A model generated the notes under the pieces. That model had not been told where the DNA came from, did no database searches, and saw only the letters and a list, made by a program, of their open reading frames with translations. Below are positions 11,667-20,915 of a DNA stretch of 64,000 bases, in pieces (the first letter of the stretch is position 1; each line of letters begins with the position of its first letter). The position numbers were made by a program, and so were the translations under genes. This DNA comes from Acinetobacter sp. SAAs474. Its GTDB lineage: Bacteria > Pseudomonadota > Gammaproteobacteria > Pseudomonadales > Moraxellaceae. The stretch lies in contig NZ_CP127915.1 of the NCBI RefSeq assembly GCF_032823475.1, positions 1,240,001-1,304,000 of the forward strand, read 5' to 3'.

Positions 11667-12437
11667 ATGCAAATAAACGAAAGCCAAATACTGTCACATG
11701 GCTCAAATGAGCAAGAGCAGAATGTTATTCTGTGTATGAAGTGGGGACATAAATATGGGGCAGAATATGTCAATCGTTTATATAATATGGTTAAACGTCA
11801 TACGACTATCGATTTTAAGATGGTATGTTTGACAGATCATACAGAAGGAATTAATCCAGCTGTTCAATGTTTCCCTATTCCTTCTTTAGATCTGCCAGCG
11901 GGTAGCCCAGAGCGAGGATGGAATAAACTCTCGACATTTGAACCTAATTTATATGACTTAACGGGGAATGCATTATTTCTCGATTTAGATGTTGTGATTG
12001 TGGATAATATTGATGGATTTTTTACCCATCCAGGTGAATTTCTGATTATTCATGACTGGAAACGTCCTTGGCGTATTACAGGCAATAGTTCTGTTTATCG
12101 ATTTAAATTAGGTGCATTTCCACAACTCATGACTTATTTTCGTGAAAATTTTGATGAAATTCGTCATAAGTTTCGCAATGAACAAGAATATTTATCTTGG
12201 TATATGGATCAGCAACAAAAATTACAATACTGGCCAAATGATTGGTGTAAGAGTTATAAGTATCACTGTCTACAAAAAATTCCATTGGCATTTTTTAAAC
12301 CACCCATTAAGCCGAAAGATGCCAAAATTATTATTTTTCATGGTGAAGTTAATCCACCAGATGCCGTGAATGGTGGAGGCGGAAAATGGTATCGTTTTGT
12401 ATTACCATCTGACTGGATTAAAGATGCTTGGCAGTAA
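11667..12437 (+). CDS. Glycosyltransferase of the outer-core locus
   Basis: The product (256 residues from the ATG at 11667) starts with a Rossmann-like strand VILCMKWGHKYGAEYVNRLY. It carries the segment GNALFLDLDVVIVDNI, whose DLD is a DXD-type metal/nucleotide-sugar site as in GT8-like enzymes. HDWKRPW and the C-terminal IIFHGEVNPP are shared with outer-core glycosyltransferases of Acinetobacter, as far as I recognise them. It probably adds one sugar to the LOS core at the inner face of the membrane. Upstream in-frame starts (TTG 11619, ATG 11631) exist but lack good ribosome-binding sites. Donor and linkage cannot be told from sequence. Confidence 0.75.
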   Translation: MQINESQILSHGSNEQEQNVILCMKWGHKYGAEYVNRLYNMVKRHTTIDFKMVCLTDHTEGINPAVQCFPIPSLDLPAGSPERGWNKLSTFEPNLYDLTGNALFLDLDVVIVDNIDGFFTHPGEFLIIHDWKRPWRITGNSSVYRFKLGAFPQLMTYFRENFDEIRHKFRNEQEYLSWYMDQQQKLQYWPNDWCKSYKYHCLQKIPLAFFKPPIKPKDAKIIIFHGEVNPPDAVNGGGGKWYRFVLPSDWIKDAWQ

Positions 12438-12480
12438 TTACAAGCATTACTTATCATTAATGATATAAATGGAACAGCAA

Positions 12481-13458
12481 ATGCACGAAATTGATATTGT
12501 GGTTGCATGGGTAGATGGTCATGATACCAAACTCAAAAAAAAACGCCATCAGTATATGACAGGGCAAGATACTTCGGATGCTATTAACGAGACAAGATTC
12601 GCTAGTAATAATGAAATTTATTATAATATTGCGTCTATTTTAAAGTATGTGCCATTTTGTCGACATATTTATATTGTGACAGATCAGCAACAGCCTCAAT
12701 GGATTGATGAGTTTGCTCGACAAGGTTTATGTGATACGCAAAAAATCAGAATAGTAGATCATACCGAAATTTTTACAGGTTATGAACAGTATTTGCCAAC
12801 ATTTAATACCCGCTCTATTGAAAGTATGTTGTGGAATATTAGAGGTCTATCTGATTATTTTATTTATTTAAATGATGATTTCTTTTTTAATTCAGTAGCT
12901 AAAATTGAAGATTTTTTACAGCATAATCAATTGGTTGTTTATGGTCATTGGCAAAGTAACTTGTTGTTAAAAATTAAACTAAAATATCGTCAATTTTTAC
13001 ATGCAAAATTTGCCAAACCTGTTCAGCCAAAACACATGATTGCTCAAATGTTAAGTGCAGATATTTTAGGTATGAATCAGTTTTTTGAGATTCATCATTA
13101 TCCACATATTGTCGATCGAAAAATTCTAAGAGATTATTTATTGGCGCATCCACAGCGATTAGAAACTCAGCTTAAATTTAAATTTAGGAATGTGGCGCAA
13201 ATTAACCCAATTACATTAATGAACCATTTAAAAGTTCAAAAGCAGCAAGCAATTTTAAAGCCTGATCTTCCTTTAGCTTATTTAAAAAATGAGCAAACTT
13301 TAGATAACTTTATTATCGCTATACAAAATCAAGATATTAAATACGGTTGTATTCAAAGTTTAGATCAATTTAGTCAGCCTGCTGCTGATCAAGTATTAAA
13401 TGCAATGTCGGAAAAATTTACAGATTTTTTGCCAGCTTCACTTCATATAGCGAATTAA
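12481..13458 (+). CDS. Stealth-family sugar-phosphate transferase
   Basis: This protein has the hallmarks of Stealth proteins, which transfer hexose-1-phosphate from nucleotide sugars and build phosphodiester-linked glycans. Conserved region 1 is IDIVVAWVDGHD at the N-terminus. Region 2 includes RFASNNEIYYNIASILKYVP and HIYIVTDQQQPQWI, and ends with IYLNDDFFF. A region-3-like stretch follows near 190-250. The ATG at 12481 has GGA seven bases upstream; the ATG at 12469 would add four residues. Length (325) is normal for the family. The next gene starts 3 bases after its stop. Stealth proteins are usually capsule enzymes, so its place in an LOS-type locus is notable. Confidence 0.86.
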   Translation: MHEIDIVVAWVDGHDTKLKKKRHQYMTGQDTSDAINETRFASNNEIYYNIASILKYVPFCRHIYIVTDQQQPQWIDEFARQGLCDTQKIRIVDHTEIFTGYEQYLPTFNTRSIESMLWNIRGLSDYFIYLNDDFFFNSVAKIEDFLQHNQLVVYGHWQSNLLLKIKLKYRQFLHAKFAKPVQPKHMIAQMLSADILGMNQFFEIHHYPHIVDRKILRDYLLAHPQRLETQLKFKFRNVAQINPITLMNHLKVQKQQAILKPDLPLAYLKNEQTLDNFIIAIQNQDIKYGCIQSLDQFSQPAADQVLNAMSEKFTDFLPASLHIAN

Positions 13459-13461
13459 ATT

Positions 13462-14226
13462 ATGAAAATTGTAACTTATTTAATTAATTTAGAGGGTAGT
13501 GAAGAGCGTCTTACCCGAGCAAAAGCACAGTTAGATGCAAACGATTGGTCTTTTGAGCGTTTTGCTGCATATGATGGTCGTGGTAAAGTATTATCTGAGT
13601 TTGATGATTATCAAGATGATTTAGCACAGCAACATCTGGGACGTAGTTTATTAAATGCTGAGCTAGGATGTTATTTGAGTCATCTAGGCTGTGCTGAAAA
13701 ATTTCTCACTACGGATGCTGATTATTTACTCGTACTTGAAGATGATATGCAAATCACAGCAGATTTTTCTGAAAAGATGAATACGATTTTTAATTATCTA
13801 GATACACATCGAAATTTAGATTGGTATCTGGTCAATATTGCGGCAAAGAAAAAAAAATTTTCTAAAGATATCATACAATTCAATAATTTTACGCTTTGGC
13901 ATGCATATTATTTTCCAATTCGTGGCTTGGGATTGATTTGGTCTAGAGCAGGTGCAGCAGCATTTTTAAAGCAAGCAAAGCCTATTTACCAACCTGTCGA
14001 TATTTTTTTCCAATCTTGGTTATGCCAAAATGGTAAGGGTTTAGCTGTTTGGCCTGCATTAGTTCGACCTGCTGGACTAGATAGTGATATTTTAGGTACA
14101 GTGGCTGCTCAAAAAATTTCACGCAAACAAAAAGAAAATCGTAGTACCTCTTATGAGCTTAAAAAGCAAAAACGTATGTGGCGTGATCGTTTTTATGCAT
14201 TTAAAAATTTAATACGTAATCAATAG
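13462..14226 (+). CDS. GT25-family glycosyltransferase (LOS biosynthesis), copy A
   Basis: A 254-residue GT25 enzyme (family of the LgtB/LgtE-type LOS galactosyl- and glucosyltransferases). It shows the YLINLEGSEERL start, AELGCYLSHLGC and the acidic metal site VLEDDM. A distal RGLGLIWSRAGAAAFL segment and a basic C-terminus, typical of the family, follow. It begins 3 bases after the Stealth stop, so the two are one transcript. It differs clearly from the other two GT25 proteins of this locus, which resemble each other. Confidence 0.88.
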   Translation: MKIVTYLINLEGSEERLTRAKAQLDANDWSFERFAAYDGRGKVLSEFDDYQDDLAQQHLGRSLLNAELGCYLSHLGCAEKFLTTDADYLLVLEDDMQITADFSEKMNTIFNYLDTHRNLDWYLVNIAAKKKKFSKDIIQFNNFTLWHAYYFPIRGLGLIWSRAGAAAFLKQAKPIYQPVDIFFQSWLCQNGKGLAVWPALVRPAGLDSDILGTVAAQKISRKQKENRSTSYELKKQKRMWRDRFYAFKNLIRNQ

Positions 14227-14401
14227 CGCTTTGTATATGATGTGCTCTCTTTTTATTGATTGATCGTGATGATCATTGAATAAATGTGATTTCAATAAAA
14301 TTTAATAGTATGATCATATGATTAAATTGCTACTTAAGTTAGCAAAGTAATTTAAGTTAAATAGTGTTGGTTCTTTATATTGAAGTGGATGTTTAGTTGT
14401 T

Positions 14402-15169
14402 ATGCAAAATTATGTGATTAGTTTAACTAGCGCAGATCAGCGCCGTCAGCACATTGAGCATGAGTTTAACAAGCATTCCATTGACTTTAAATTTTTTGAT
14501 GCATTAACTCCTCAAGATGCCAAACCGCTTGCAGAAAAAATGCAGCTAGATATCCATTCTGAACGAATTACAGGAGGGGAGTTAGCATGTTTTATGAGCC
14601 ATGTATCATTATGGCAAAAAATGTTAGATGAAAATATTCCTTATATGGCTATTTTTGAAGATGATATTTTTTTAGGTGAAAATTCTAATCAATTTTTATC
14701 TTCATCTGATTGGTTAAAAGAAGATTGGGCGATTGTTAAACTAGAAGCTTTTTCTAATAAAATTTTACTTGGAAAAACTGAACAAATTGTAAATACAAGC
14801 AGAGAAATTGCAGTATTAAAATGTAAGAATTTAGGTACAGCTGGTTATATTTTGTCGCAAAAAGGTGCAGCAGCATATTTGGAATTAATTAAAAATTATG
14901 AGCTTATTCCATTGGATGAAATGATGTTTGAGTTTTATTTAAATCATGGATCATTAAATATTTATCAAATGTTACCCGCATTATGTATACAAGAGATGAT
15001 GCTTTTTCCTGAAAAAAAATTAGCTCTACCTAGTGATTTATTACAGGAGCGTAAGCTGCGAATGAAAAAATTTAAAAAGAAAGGTTTGACTAAATTTAAA
15101 GCTGAAATTTCACGTATTATAAAACAAGTTAAACTATTATGTGCTGGGAAAATTTTAGAGTTTAAATAA
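14402..15169 (+). CDS. GT25-family glycosyltransferase, copy B
   Basis: A 255-residue GT25 protein with VISLTSADQRRQHI at the start, TGGELACFMSHVSLW, then FEDDIFLGE as the metal site, and a distal LGTAGYILSQKGAAAYL. The lysine-rich C-terminus may contact the inner membrane. A 175-base gap upstream suggests its own promoter or a former gene junction. It is closely similar to copy C at 16293: both share the MLDEN...AIFEDDIFL block. It converges on the GT2 gene at 15202 and its stop lies just before an AT-rich hairpin. Confidence 0.87.
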   Translation: MQNYVISLTSADQRRQHIEHEFNKHSIDFKFFDALTPQDAKPLAEKMQLDIHSERITGGELACFMSHVSLWQKMLDENIPYMAIFEDDIFLGENSNQFLSSSDWLKEDWAIVKLEAFSNKILLGKTEQIVNTSREIAVLKCKNLGTAGYILSQKGAAAYLELIKNYELIPLDEMMFEFYLNHGSLNIYQMLPALCIQEMMLFPEKKLALPSDLLQERKLRMKKFKKKGLTKFKAEISRIIKQVKLLCAGKILEFK

Positions 15170-15180
15170 ATTAAAAATAT

Positions 15181-15212
15181 AAATAATATAGTAAATTTTT
15201 ACTATATTATTT
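15181..15212. terminator. AT-rich bidirectional hairpin between convergent glycosyltransferase genes
   Basis: AAATAATATAGTAAA at 15181-15195 is perfectly complementary to TTTACTATATTATTT at 15198-15212. It lies 11 bases after the copy B stop and overlaps the GT2 stop codon (15202-15204). A convergent terminator is the simplest reading. Confidence 0.65.
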
Positions 15213-16194
15213 TACTTAACTTTTTTGCTAAAAAGTAACCAAAAAAACCTAATTTTAAAAAAGATAATATATATCGTTCTTTTTTATTTTTAATTAATTC
15301 GGGTGGAATTTTTTCGTTATAAATTAAATTTGAAAATTTATTATAATTTAGTTGAGCAATTTTTTTACCTTTATATTTTAGAGATTCTTCTATATAAATA
15401 TTAAAAAAATGGATAAGTGGTATGCCATATATTTTATTATATTTACAACTATTGATTAGTTTTAATATGATTAATTCGCAACTGTTTAAAAGTTTATCTT
15501 TTATAATGTATGATATATTTCGTGTAGTACTATTATTTATAATTCTATAATTATAAAGATAATCAGGTATAAGGAATATAGTTTTAGCACGATTCATGAT
15601 ATCACAAATAATAAATGCATCTTCAAAATGAGATAAATTAGAGGGGAATTTTATATCGTTAAAAAGATCTTTATGATAAACACGTAACCATGAAAACCAA
15701 TCATTTTGATTAAATATTAAATATTTTAATTCTTTATTAAAAGTGTTGTTTCCTTGGATTAACTTTAATTTACTATCATGATAAAGATGGTAATTTTTTT
15801 CAGGATTTTCACTAAAATAACAGTATGCATTAAATTGTATAATATCTGGTTTGCTTTCTATGGCTAAAAGAATTGACGTTAAATAATTTTCTAAAATAAA
15901 ATCATCAGAATCAATAAATGTAATATACTCACCTTTGGCAATTTGTATACCTGTATTTCTAGCTTCACTAACACCTTGATTTTTTGTATTTACTATATTG
16001 AAAGCTATTCTTTTTTTTTCTGGTAAATTTGATAAAAATTTTTCTATTAGTTGTAGTGAAGTATCAGTTGAGCCATCATTAATCAAAATGATTTCTACTT
16101 CTTGATTGAAAATTTGATTACTAATACTGATTAGACATTCTGTAATATATTTTTCAACATTATAAACAGGAATGATAATACTTAAGATTGTCAT
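15202..16194 (-). CDS. GT2-family glycosyltransferase
   Basis: A GT-A fold family 2 glycosyltransferase of 330 residues from the ATG at 16194. The N-terminus LSIIIPVYNVEKYI, then INDGSTD, NQGVSEARNTGI and YITFIDSDDF (the DXD-type site) are textbook GT2. The C-terminal half is AT-rich and less conserved. An ATG at 16215 would add seven residues; neither start has a clear ribosome-binding site. The gene runs opposite to its neighbours and separates two related GT25 copies, so it looks like an insertion into the locus. Confidence 0.87.
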   Translation of the reverse strand: MTILSIIIPVYNVEKYITECLISISNQIFNQEVEIILINDGSTDTSLQLIEKFLSNLPEKKRIAFNIVNTKNQGVSEARNTGIQIAKGEYITFIDSDDFILENYLTSILLAIESKPDIIQFNAYCYFSENPEKNYHLYHDSKLKLIQGNNTFNKELKYLIFNQNDWFSWLRVYHKDLFNDIKFPSNLSHFEDAFIICDIMNRAKTIFLIPDYLYNYRIINNSTTRNISYIIKDKLLNSCELIILKLINSCKYNKIYGIPLIHFFNIYIEESLKYKGKKIAQLNYNKFSNLIYNEKIPPELIKNKKERYILSFLKLGFFGYFLAKKLSKII

Positions 16195-16292
16195 ATAACT
16201 AATATAATTAAACATTTATTTAAATATAATGTTAATATAATATATAATAAAAAATTAAGCTATATTTATTTATATTGATTAGAGAGTTGTTA

Positions 16293-17084
16293 ATGTATAT
16301 TTTTGTAATTAGTATGAAAAATGAACAAAAAAGACGAAGCCATATTAATAATCAATTTTTATCTAAAAATATAAAATTCAACTATTTTGATGCGATTGAG
16401 CCTAATAAAGTAGATGAATTATCAGAACAATTATCTATACCCTTAATAAATACTAATTTAACAGGAGGAGAAAAGGGCTGTTTGCTAAGTCATGCTGCTC
16501 TATGGAAAAAAATGTTAGATGAAAATTTAGATTATATTGCTATTTTTGAAGATGATATTTTTTTAGCAGAGGATGCAAACTATTTCTTATCAATGAGTGA
16601 TTGGATTCCTCAAAATGTTGATATTTTAAAAATAGAAGCATTTGCTGATGATGTTATGATTAAATTACATTCTAAGATTAAAATTAATAATAAAAGAAAA
16701 TTATATGCACTTAAGGAACGACATCTAGGAACGGGTGGATATATTATATTCAAGCAGGGGGCTAAAAATATACTTGATTATATTAGGAGCCTTCAAGAAA
16801 TAACGCCTATTGATAATATTATTTTTGAAAAATATATTGCTAATCATGATGTATATCAAATGTTTCCAGCATTATGTATTCAAGATTTTATATATAATAA
16901 AGAAAATATTAATTTTTTAAGTGGTTTACAACATGAAAGAGAAATTAGGCAAAATAAAGAGATTAATAATATTTCCATTAAATATGGGATACTCTGTAAA
17001 GTGCGTAGAGAAATTTTAAGATTATTTTTTCAACTATATAATTTACATTATAAAATATGGAAACGAAAGATTAAATTCAGGTAG
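16293..17084 (+). CDS. GT25-family glycosyltransferase, copy C
   Basis: A 264-residue GT25 protein. It starts MYIFVISMKNEQKRR and has TGGEKGCLLSHAALW, FEDDIFLAED as the metal site and LGTGGYIIFKQGA in the distal half. The ATG at 16293 has AGAGAG seven bases upstream; a TTG at 16275 is weaker. It is a diverged paralog of copy B, with AT-richer third codon positions. Its stop codon lies inside a perfect hairpin shared with the convergent gene at 17091. Confidence 0.86.
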   Translation: MYIFVISMKNEQKRRSHINNQFLSKNIKFNYFDAIEPNKVDELSEQLSIPLINTNLTGGEKGCLLSHAALWKKMLDENLDYIAIFEDDIFLAEDANYFLSMSDWIPQNVDILKIEAFADDVMIKLHSKIKINNKRKLYALKERHLGTGGYIIFKQGAKNILDYIRSLQEITPIDNIIFEKYIANHDVYQMFPALCIQDFIYNKENINFLSGLQHEREIRQNKEINNISIKYGILCKVRREILRLFFQLYNLHYKIWKRKIKFR

Positions 17085-17103
17085 AGTATTCTACCTGAAT
17101 TTA
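17072..17103. terminator. Perfect hairpin holding the stop codons of two convergent genes
   Basis: A 14-bp perfect stem (17072-17085 with 17090-17103) surrounds the loop GTAT. Both TAG stops, 17082-17084 on plus and 17091-17093 on minus, lie inside the stem. As a result both proteins end in the same residues, Lys-Phe-Arg. Confidence 0.75.
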
Positions 17104-17867
17104 GATTTTATATAATATCTAATGATTTTGATAAGATTATAAAAATTAATTTGATTTGCTAATTCTTTTAAAAAATTTTTATTATTCAATATGTTTTTAT
17201 CAAGAAGTTTATTTGAATAATAGTGCGAATGGATCATATCTTTATAACTATGATTTTTATTATTATCTATCCATGAGCCAATAAAATGATGTGAAGCATA
17301 ATTCATCGGTAAGTCAAGACAAAAGTAATGCGACGCATATATATGAATCGTATTTTTTTGATCTTTGCCAATTTGGTTATTGTTATTATAAGGATTAATA
17401 TGATAATCATTTTCTAAGATAGCACTAATTGTTATTGTATTGGCAGGTTCAGAGATATTAAAATCTTTGTTTTCGTAATAAGCTAACATCCTTTGGGTAA
17501 GTGAATGTTGTGGACAACTTCCCCATACTGCAGAAGTAAAACCAATACCAGGTGCTTCAATACAACTAAATGCTTCACATTGTAAAAAATCATTTAAGCT
17601 ATGTTTAAGTTCAACATCTGTATCTAAATAAACTCCACCAAAATTATGTAGTGCCCAAACACGAACATAGTCTGATACAAAAGCATATTTTTTTTGTTGA
17701 TAAGCACTTAAGACAAATGGATGTTGATCAATAGAAAAGCTATTTTCATTCCATAGCCTGATTTCCCATTCTGGACATTTATTTTGCCATTCATTTATAT
17801 AATATTGTTGCTGTTCAGGAATACTTTTTTCACCAAACCAGCAGTAATGTATAATTTTCGGAATCAT
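17091..17867 (-). CDS. GT32-like glycosyltransferase (Gly_transf_sug, DXD motif)
   Basis: The 258-residue product begins MIPKIIHYCWFGEKSIPE and contains ECPEW-like CPEWEIRLWNENSF. It then has YAFVSDYVRVWALHNFGG and VYLDTDVEL, the DXD sugar-binding site of the OCH1/GT32 type found in capsule and LOS loci. The ATG at 17867 has AGGAT five bases upstream. The gene lies next to the lipid A acyltransferase on the same strand (41-base gap). Its sugar donor cannot be predicted. Confidence 0.86.
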   Translation of the reverse strand: MIPKIIHYCWFGEKSIPEQQQYYINEWQNKCPEWEIRLWNENSFSIDQHPFVLSAYQQKKYAFVSDYVRVWALHNFGGVYLDTDVELKHSLNDFLQCEAFSCIEAPGIGFTSAVWGSCPQHSLTQRMLAYYENKDFNISEPANTITISAILENDYHINPYNNNNQIGKDQKNTIHIYASHYFCLDLPMNYASHHFIGSWIDNNKNHSYKDMIHSHYYSNKLLDKNILNNKNFLKELANQINFYNLIKIIRYYIKSKFR

Positions 17868-17907
17868 ATTTATCCTAACTATTCTACTTTATAAATATAC
17901 ATAATGG

Positions 17908-18756
17908 TTAATCATGCAGCGTTTTTCTAAAACGTTTATAACCCCATAAGTATTGTTCAGGTGCCGTGTTGATCATGGCCTCTAATGTTTGATTTAACGT
18001 ATCTACAGAAAGTTGTAGATCTTTAGCACTGATATGTTCAGGAATTTCGGTAAAGTAGAGATCAAAGCCTTTAAGATCTGGATTTCTTAAGCAATACATT
18101 CCAATCACGGAACATTGCGTTTTTGCTGCAAGTTTTGATAATAAGATCGGGGAAAGAACTTGTTTGCCATAAAAAGGCGAATAAATACCACCGGAAGCTT
18201 TGGGTACATGATCGGGTAAAATAGCAGAAAAACCACCAGATTTTAAATGTTTAAATAAAGCCCTGACACCAGTATCATCTGTGGGTACCAGTGTTGCATT
18301 TAGGCGTTGTCTGGCTTCTAACATAAAACGATTCAGGTCTTTATTTTTGCTGGGTTTATACATAATGACAGGGCAAGTATATTGATTAACCCAAGCATTC
18401 ATCAGTTCCCAATTACCAAAGTGTGGCACAATCGCTAAAGTGCCGTGCGGATTTTTAAGTGCATTAAAAAAAATCTCTGCATGGTGCACCTGTTTAATTT
18501 GTTGTAATGCAAAATCAGTGGATGCGCCCCAAACTTTAATCGATTCTGCATAGGTCATGCATTGATGCTGTAAATTAAGTTTGACTAGAGCCTCATGTTG
18601 CGTGGTATTTAGCGTCGGATAGGCAATTTTTAGATTATTGGATGTGGTGGTTTTCGCAGATGATTTAAATGTATATAAACACCAGCCCACCAGTTTCGCT
18701 AAAAACTGGATAAAGAGCAGTGGTAATAGTGCAAAAAATTTGAGTAAATGGTACAT
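17908..18756 (-). CDS. Late lipid A acyltransferase (HtrB/LpxL/LpxM family)
   Basis: This 282-residue inner-membrane protein transfers a secondary acyl chain from acyl-ACP to lipid A. It has one N-terminal hydrophobic anchor (about residues 8-28) and the HX4(D/E) catalytic motif HFGNWE with His112 and Glu117. It also has LPDHVPKASGG and PEQYLWGYKRFR near the C-terminus. Whether it is the LpxL or the LpxM type cannot be decided by eye, so no symbol is given. It sits at the aspS end of the glycan block with the GT32-like gene downstream, fitting a role in the same LOS molecule. Confidence 0.88.
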   Translation of the reverse strand: MYHLLKFFALLPLLFIQFLAKLVGWCLYTFKSSAKTTTSNNLKIAYPTLNTTQHEALVKLNLQHQCMTYAESIKVWGASTDFALQQIKQVHHAEIFFNALKNPHGTLAIVPHFGNWELMNAWVNQYTCPVIMYKPSKNKDLNRFMLEARQRLNATLVPTDDTGVRALFKHLKSGGFSAILPDHVPKASGGIYSPFYGKQVLSPILLSKLAAKTQCSVIGMYCLRNPDLKGFDLYFTEIPEHISAKDLQLSVDTLNQTLEAMINTAPEQYLWGYKRFRKTLHD

Positions 18757-18779
18757 AAAATTAGATTAAATTAGGTGCA

Positions 18780-19001
18780 TTATGAACGATGATCAGCATT
18801 ACCTTTCAGTACCATATAAATCAAGCCGACAAAGATGAGTAAAGCACCACCAAGACTGCTCACACAGAAAATAACGATACGATTATAGGTCGTGAGGTTA
18901 AATAACTGGTTATCTAGAATATAACGCATGAAAATCCATTGCACGACTGCAAATACGATTAATACAATTGCACGACGACGAACTTCAGGACGCATAGCCA
19001 T
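18780..19001 (-). CDS. Small two-helix membrane protein
   Basis: A 73-residue protein from the ATG at 19001, which has GAG eight bases upstream; a GTG at 19013 would add four residues. It has two hydrophobic segments (about 10-30 and 40-63) joined by a polar loop, with an arginine-rich N-terminus, so the N-terminus probably faces the cytoplasm. No function is recognised. It lies 23 bases upstream of the acyltransferase on the same strand and is probably co-transcribed with it. Confidence 0.7.
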   Translation of the reverse strand: MAMRPEVRRRAIVLIVFAVVQWIFMRYILDNQLFNLTTYNRIVIFCVSSLGGALLIFVGLIYMVLKGNADHRS

Positions 19002-19072
19002 AACAACGCTCACAGCAAAGGAGAAAATAAAGCGTTATTATGCCATTGCTGAATAATGATCTCAATGAAATA

Positions 19073-19105
19073 AAAAAACCCTGCAACATCGCTACAGGGT
19101 TTTTC
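19073..19105 (-). terminator. Rho-independent terminator of aspS
   Basis: AAACCCTG and CAGGGTTT form the stem. Read on the minus strand a run of seven T follows. It ends aspS transcription and insulates it from the lipid A gene pair. Confidence 0.88.
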
Positions 19106-19130
19106 TGGATCTAAGCCTCAATCATGGTAT

Positions 19131-20915
19131 TTATGCTTGAGGTTCTGCCTTTGGTTTTTCACGTAAGCGGATGCCTAAATCACGTAATTGATTTGCCTCT
19201 ACAGGTGCTGGTGCTTGTGTTAATGGACATTCTGCTGTCTTTGTTTTCGGGAATGCAATTACATCACGAATAGAAGATGCACCTGTCATTAACATGATTA
19301 AGCGATCTAGACCAAATGCGAGACCGCCATGAGGAGGTGCACCATAGCGTAGTGCATTTAATAAGAAGCTAAACTTCTCTTCCGCTTCTTCTTCAGAAAT
19401 GCCCAGTGCTTCAAAGATCGCTTTTTGCATTTCTAGCGTATAGATACGTAATGAACCACCGCCAATTTCGGTGCCATTTAATACCATATCATAAGCTACA
19501 GATAATGCTGCACCTGGGTTGTTTTTAACATCTTCAACGCTAGATTTTGGTAATGTAAATGGATGGTGTACAGAGGTCCATTTGCCATCATCAGTTTCTT
19601 CAAACATTGGGAAGTCAACTACCCAAAGTGGTGCCCATTCACATGTTGCTAACTTCATATCATGACCAATTTTGACACGAAGTGCACCCATTGCATCATT
19701 AACGACTTTCGCTTTGTCCGCGCCAAAGAAGACGATATCACCATTTTCAGCACCAACACGTTTTAATAGATCAAGCACAATTGGCTCAATAAATTTAACG
19801 ATTGGAGATTGCAGGCCTTCGATTCCTTTTTCAAGTTCATTGACTTTAATATAGGCCAAGCCTTTAGCACCATAAATACCGACGAATTTAGTATATTCAT
19901 CAATTGCACTACGTGGTAAAGCAGCAGCACCCGGTACGCGAAGCGCAACAATACGACCTTTTGGATCTTTTGCTGGTCCTGCAAAGACTTTAAATTCTAC
20001 ATCTTGCATTAAATCAGCAACATCAACTAATTTTAACGGAATACGAAGATCTGGCTTATCTGATGCATAATCACGCATGGCATCAGCATAGGTCATACGT
20101 TGGAATTTAGCAAATTTTACCCCAAGAAGTTCATCGAACATCTTCACGGTCATGCCTTCCATAAAGTCCATAATATCGTCATCACTCATAAATGATGTTT
20201 CAACATCGATTTGAGTAAATTCTGGCTGACGGTCTGCACGTAAGTCTTCATCACGGAAGCATTTAGCAATTTGATAGTAACGATCAATACCACCAACCAT
20301 CAATAACTGTTTAAATAATTGTGGTGATTGTGGTAAAGCATAAAAACTACCATTAGAAACACGGCTTGGGACCAAATAATCACGTGCACCTTCAGGTGTT
20401 GCACGAGTTAAAATTGGTGTTTCTACATCAAGAAAACCATGTTCTTCAAAGTAATTACGGATCAGGTTAGTTACTTTTGAACGGAAACGTAAACGGTCTA
20501 ACATTTCTGGACGGCGAATGTCCAAGAAACGATATTTTAAACGGACTTCTTCTGAGATATTGGTATTATCATCATTCAGTGGGAATGGCGGTGTTTCTGA
20601 CTGAGCAAGAACTTCAATTTCTTTACCCAAAACTTCAATTTGACCACTCACCATATTGGCATTTTCAGTACCAGCATAACGGCGACGTACACGGCCTGTA
20701 ATTTTTAGTACGAATTCTGAACGTGCCTTATCAGCAGTAGCAAAGGCTTCAGGAGTATCTGGATCAATGACTACTTGAACTAGACCATCACGATCACGCA
20801 TATCTAAAAAAATAACACCACCGTGATCACGACGACGATGTACCCAACCGCATAATGTTACGGTTTGGTCAATTTGAGCTTCGGTTAAAGAACCACAGTA
20901 ATGAGTTCGCATCAT
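19131..20915 (-). CDS. aspS: Aspartyl-tRNA synthetase
   Basis: A 594-residue class IIb aminoacyl-tRNA synthetase of the bacterial type. It has the N-terminal anticodon-binding OB fold with [20 protein letters not shown], and motif 2 with [20 protein letters not shown]. The GAD insertion domain occupies the middle, and motif 3 is [13 protein letters not shown]. Two adjacent ATGs (20915 and 20912) could start it. It is the conserved right border of the Acinetobacter outer-core locus. Confidence 0.98.
   Translation of the reverse strand: MMRTHYCGSLTEAQIDQTVTLCGWVHRRRDHGGVIFLDMRDRDGLVQVVIDPDTPEAFATADKARSEFVLKITGRVRRRYAGTENANMVSGQIEVLGKEIEVLAQSETPPFPLNDDNTNISEEVRLKYRFLDIRRPEMLDRLRFRSKVTNLIRNYFEEHGFLDVETPILTRATPEGARDYLVPSRVSNGSFYALPQSPQLFKQLLMVGGIDRYYQIAKCFRDEDLRADRQPEFTQIDVETSFMSDDDIMDFMEGMTVKMFDELLGVKFAKFQRMTYADAMRDYASDKPDLRIPLKLVDVADLMQDVEFKVFAGPAKDPKGRIVALRVPGAAALPRSAIDEYTKFVGIYGAKGLAYIKVNELEKGIEGLQSPIVKFIEPIVLDLLKRVGAENGDIVFFGADKAKVVNDAMGALRVKIGHDMKLATCEWAPLWVVDFPMFEETDDGKWTSVHHPFTLPKSSVEDVKNNPGAALSVAYDMVLNGTEIGGGSLRIYTLEMQKAIFEALGISEEEAEEKFSFLLNALRYGAPPHGGLAFGLDRLIMLMTGASSIRDVIAFPKTKTAECPLTQAPAPVEANQLRDLGIRLREKPKAEPQA

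Noticed and set aside
14227..14401. Small gene in the gap before GT25 copy B
   Set aside because: Only short frames without ribosome-binding sites; probably promoter or junction sequence.
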